Positions 62,570-64,000 of a stretch of DNA of 64,000 bases are shown piece by piece (within the stretch, counting starts at the first letter, position 1; each line of letters begins with the position of its first letter). Origin of the DNA: JBDGYW01 sp964580055 (GTDB lineage Bacteria > Gemmatimonadota > Gemmatimonadetes > Gemmatimonadales > GWC2-71-9); NCBI GenBank assembly GCA_964580055.1, contig CAZOJI010000018.1, positions 16,283-80,282 on the forward strand. The letters run 5' to 3'. The translations under genes were made by a program, and so were the position numbers. The notes below the pieces were generated by a model, which was given only the letters and a program-made list of their open reading frames with translations, had not been told where the DNA came from and ran no database searches.

Positions 62570-62592
62570 GACTGGTTGTGGATAAACCAGTC
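62570..62592 (+). terminator. Hairpin downstream of ppdK
   Basis: GACTGGTT (62570-62577) pairs with AACCAGTC (62585-62592) around a 7-base loop, 27 bases after the ppdK stop. No T-run follows, so termination is only probable. The loop and flanks contain a DnaA-box-like sequence. Confidence 0.4.
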
Positions 62593-62734
62593 ACTCTCCA
62601 CGTACTATCCACCCGGCGATCCACATGACGTCGATCGCCGGATGGATGGCACAAACGCAGAATTTTCAATCACTTCAAGGCTACGAGGAAACGCGACAAC
62701 TCGACCTCGAAGCTCGAGTACTCGGTTTTCCACA
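62577..62734. other. DnaA-box-like sequences in the ppdK-mntP gap
   Basis: The gap 62544-62938 has no gene I can support. TGTGGATAA at 62577-62585 is the exact reverse complement of the consensus DnaA box TTATCCACA. TTTTCCACA at 62726-62734 matches 8 of 9 positions; CTATCCACC (62605-62613) and CGATCCACA (62617-62625) match 7 of 9. No dnaA, dnaN, rpmH or AT-rich unwinding element is nearby, so this is not called an origin. The cluster may be chance. Confidence 0.25.
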
Positions 62735-62938
62735 GTGCTCAGTGGGCAACGAAACAGATCTGACCTCCGCACTGGCTCGCGTTGACCGGTTCATCTGGCA
62801 CCGCATTCGCCAGGAACTACGCTCGATAAAAGTTGGTCAATTGTTGGCCCCTCAGGGCACGGTGTGTCAGACCTGTCCGGGCAGCATCGAGGCACGTAAC
62901 TCATTGCGTAAACGTCGGAAGGCTCCCGAACAACCCGG

Positions 62939-63505
62939 CTACATCAAGGTATGTTCCACGAGTATTTTGAACCCAATCGCGATGAGGATGCCCCCGCCAA
63001 GGATGCGCACACGCAGCCCGAAACGTCTTCCCAAACGGGAACCAAGGAGCATACCGCAGACTGTCAGCCCCGCTGTAATTACGCCGATCACCGCGGCCGG
63101 ATACCAGATGGTGACCTGCAACAGAGCAAGGCTGAGTCCCACCGCAAGCGCGTCGATGCTCGTTGCCACAGAGAGGACAATGAGGCTGAGCCCTTGCGTG
63201 GGGTCCGGCCCACTCCCGTCTGTGTCGTCACCATCACGAAAGACATCGACAATCGCCTTCCCGCCGATCAAGGCAAGGAGCACGAAGGCCACCCAGTGGT
63301 CCCAGCTTTCGATATACTCACTCAGACCGTGGCCTGCAAACCATCCAACAACCGGCATCACCGCCTGAAACAGGCCGAAATGAAACGCGAAACGAAAGAC
63401 CTGCCGGCCATAGACGCGCCCAAGCATGATGCTGGTGGCGATGGCGACGGCTGTGGCATCCATGGCCAGGCCAACCGCTATTCCAACTACAGCAATGAGC
63501 GACAT
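62939..63505 (-). CDS. mntP: Manganese efflux pump MntP
   Basis: A 188-residue protein with six transmembrane helices. It has the MntP signature acidic residues in the duplicated halves: GLAMDATAVAIA near residue 16 and VATSIDALAVGLSL near residue 118, with FHFGLFQAVMPVVGW in helix 2. It exports Mn2+. ATG 63505 has AGAGG upstream. It overlaps the 3' end of the degraded ADP-ribosylglycohydrolase frame. No yybP-ykoY-type leader is recognisable in the short upstream sequence. Confidence 0.92.
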   Translation of the reverse strand: MSLIAVVGIAVGLAMDATAVAIATSIMLGRVYGRQVFRFAFHFGLFQAVMPVVGWFAGHGLSEYIESWDHWVAFVLLALIGGKAIVDVFRDGDDTDGSGPDPTQGLSLIVLSVATSIDALAVGLSLALLQVTIWYPAAVIGVITAGLTVCGMLLGSRLGRRFGLRVRILGGGILIAIGFKILVEHTLM

Positions 63506-63770
63506 TTGCCTCTTCTGTAGTGCGCATCGGGCGGCTGAAATTCCACCAGGCTTCCCAGCGCATCGCCGGTGAGCTGTCCCAGGAGGCAGCCCTGGACACG
63601 TCCCAACATTTCTGCCTGTCGGAAATGTCTAATCAGCAGGCCCCCGGTGGGCCGGAAGCGGCGTCGGCCCACATTTCCGGCGGACTCGCCAGAGTGATCA
63701 GCCTGCCCTGTATGATGCAGGGAAAACCCCATGATTCAGCCTTATCCATTTTAGGGTTGCGGGCTGACAT
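63487..63770 (-). pseudogene. Remnant of an ADP-ribosylglycohydrolase gene
   Basis: On the minus strand, MLGRVQGCLLGQLTGDALGS then LVEFQ (ATG 63609) matches the N-terminal block of DraG/ARH-type ADP-ribosylglycohydrolases (R-x-x-G-C-L-L-G-x-x-x-G-D-A-L-G), but the frame stops at 63487 after about 40 codons; intact enzymes have 250-350 residues. Upstream, WGFPCIIQGRLITLASPPEM in another frame ends at 63633 and could join this frame by slippage in a GGGGG run near 63640-63650, which would suggest a frameshift too. The 3' part has been replaced by mntP. Confidence 0.55.
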
Positions 63771-63792
63771 AGGAACACATGTATGGTATCTC

Positions 63793-64000
63793 TTATGTAG
63801 AACCGGGCATGACGAAAGAATCGAGGATTCTTTCATGAATTTCCAGATCTCTCCCGCCATACAACACGAACCGCACCCTCTTGACGGATTTCAGTTTTGG
63901 CATGGCTTCCATGATGGTTTCGAATGCCACTTCCGCCGCGTCTTTCACGGGATACCCGAATGCGCCGGTGGAGATTGCCGGAAACGCGATCGATTCTATC
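63793..64000 (-). CDS. Macrodomain protein, C-terminal part (cut by window end)
   Basis: A minus-strand gene enters from beyond 64000 and ends at TAA 63793; 69 codons are visible counting the stop. ESIAFPAISTGAFGYPVKDA is the conserved phosphate-binding loop of macrodomains of the O-acetyl-ADP-ribose deacetylase (YmdB/MacroD) class, and AAEVAFETIMEAMP and RVRFVLYGGRDLEIHERIL continue the fold. It would bind or hydrolyse ADP-ribose derivatives. It lies directly upstream of the ADP-ribosylglycohydrolase remnant, so the pair probably served ADP-ribose removal. The N terminus is outside the window. Confidence 0.8.
   Translation of the reverse strand, partial: IESIAFPAISTGAFGYPVKDAAEVAFETIMEAMPKLKSVKRVRFVLYGGRDLEIHERILDSFVMPGST

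Noticed and set aside
62625..63368. 247-codon plus-strand open frame starting in the ppdK-mntP gap
   Set aside because: More than half is antisense to mntP, there is no good ribosome-binding site and no recognisable domain. The first 100 codons alone could be real, but nothing supports them.
63506..63640. yybP-ykoY manganese riboswitch upstream of mntP
   Set aside because: The sequence upstream is coding remnant of an ADP-ribosylglycohydrolase and lacks the paired conserved loops.
1..64000. CRISPR arrays, transposases, prophage or antiphage genes
   Set aside because: No direct-repeat array, transposase, integrase or phage structural protein was recognised anywhere in the window.

Overview
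The window looks like a gene-dense chromosomal segment of a free-living, aerobic, diderm (Gram-negative type) bacterium. It is moderately GC-rich by eye, uses many GTG and TTG starts, and has several lipoproteins, two predicted outer-membrane barrel proteins and a periplasmic HtrA-type protease. No rRNA, tRNA, prophage, transposase or CRISPR array was seen. The gene set (aspS-phoH-7TM-HDIG-ybeY-CNNM chain, floA-nfeD, methylmalonyl-CoA mutase with MeaB, PPDK, a baeRF protein) would fit Gemmatimonadota or a neighbouring environmental phylum, but that placement is inference.

Layout. 1-5150: DUF819 membrane protein, small ACT-domain protein, an exosortase-type CAAX protease, a decayed arsenic locus (intact arsC, broken acr3) and a class V aminotransferase. 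5151-5896: a gene-free stretch with several hairpins. 5897-12553: outer-membrane protein, hybrid histidine kinase coupled to a degraded periplasmic binding protein gene, small secreted protein, nitroreductase and acyl-CoA dehydrogenase. 12741-21037: membrane-quality operon (floA, nfeD), short RecQ helicase, an endonuclease/exonuclease/phosphatase-fold membrane protein with an altered metal motif, VanZ-like protein, thioesterase and metallo-hydrolase.

21038-39579 is almost entirely minus strand. Its upstream part is a chain coupled by start/stop overlaps: aspS, phoH, 7TM-HDIG phosphohydrolase, ybeY, two CNNM/CBS proteins, DUF502, mgtE. It continues with close spacing into meaB, mcmA large subunit, a bacterial eRF1-like (baeRF) gene and the B12-binding mcm subunit, then a large subtilase, an enoyl-CoA hydratase and a lipoprotein. 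39807-41761 (plus) has a barrel-like protein coupled to rlmN. rlmN overlaps tail-to-tail with a minus-strand run from 50526 to 41699: HEAT protein, HD-GYP phosphodiesterase, MCP-like receptor, folB, folK, panB, panC, yqeK and a LytR_C protein. From 50674 on, most genes are plus strand: lexA with candidate direct-repeat operators, then truA-tal-htrA-purB-purC as an overlapping chain, pssA, a lipoprotein, and purF overlapping ppdK. The right edge is minus strand: mntP, a degraded ADP-ribosylglycohydrolase and a macrodomain gene cut by the window end.

Functional themes: propionate/odd-chain or branched-chain acyl-CoA catabolism (MCM, MeaB, acyl-CoA dehydrogenase, enoyl-CoA hydratase), divalent-cation handling (MgtE, two CNNM, MntP), RNA and translation quality (YbeY, RlmN, TruA, AspRS, baeRF), folate, pantothenate and purine synthesis, and nucleotide-based signalling (HDIG, HD-GYP, YqeK). 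Four loci look broken or in decay: acr3, the binding protein beside the kinase, the ADP-ribosylglycohydrolase, and possibly the active site of the phosphatase-fold protein.
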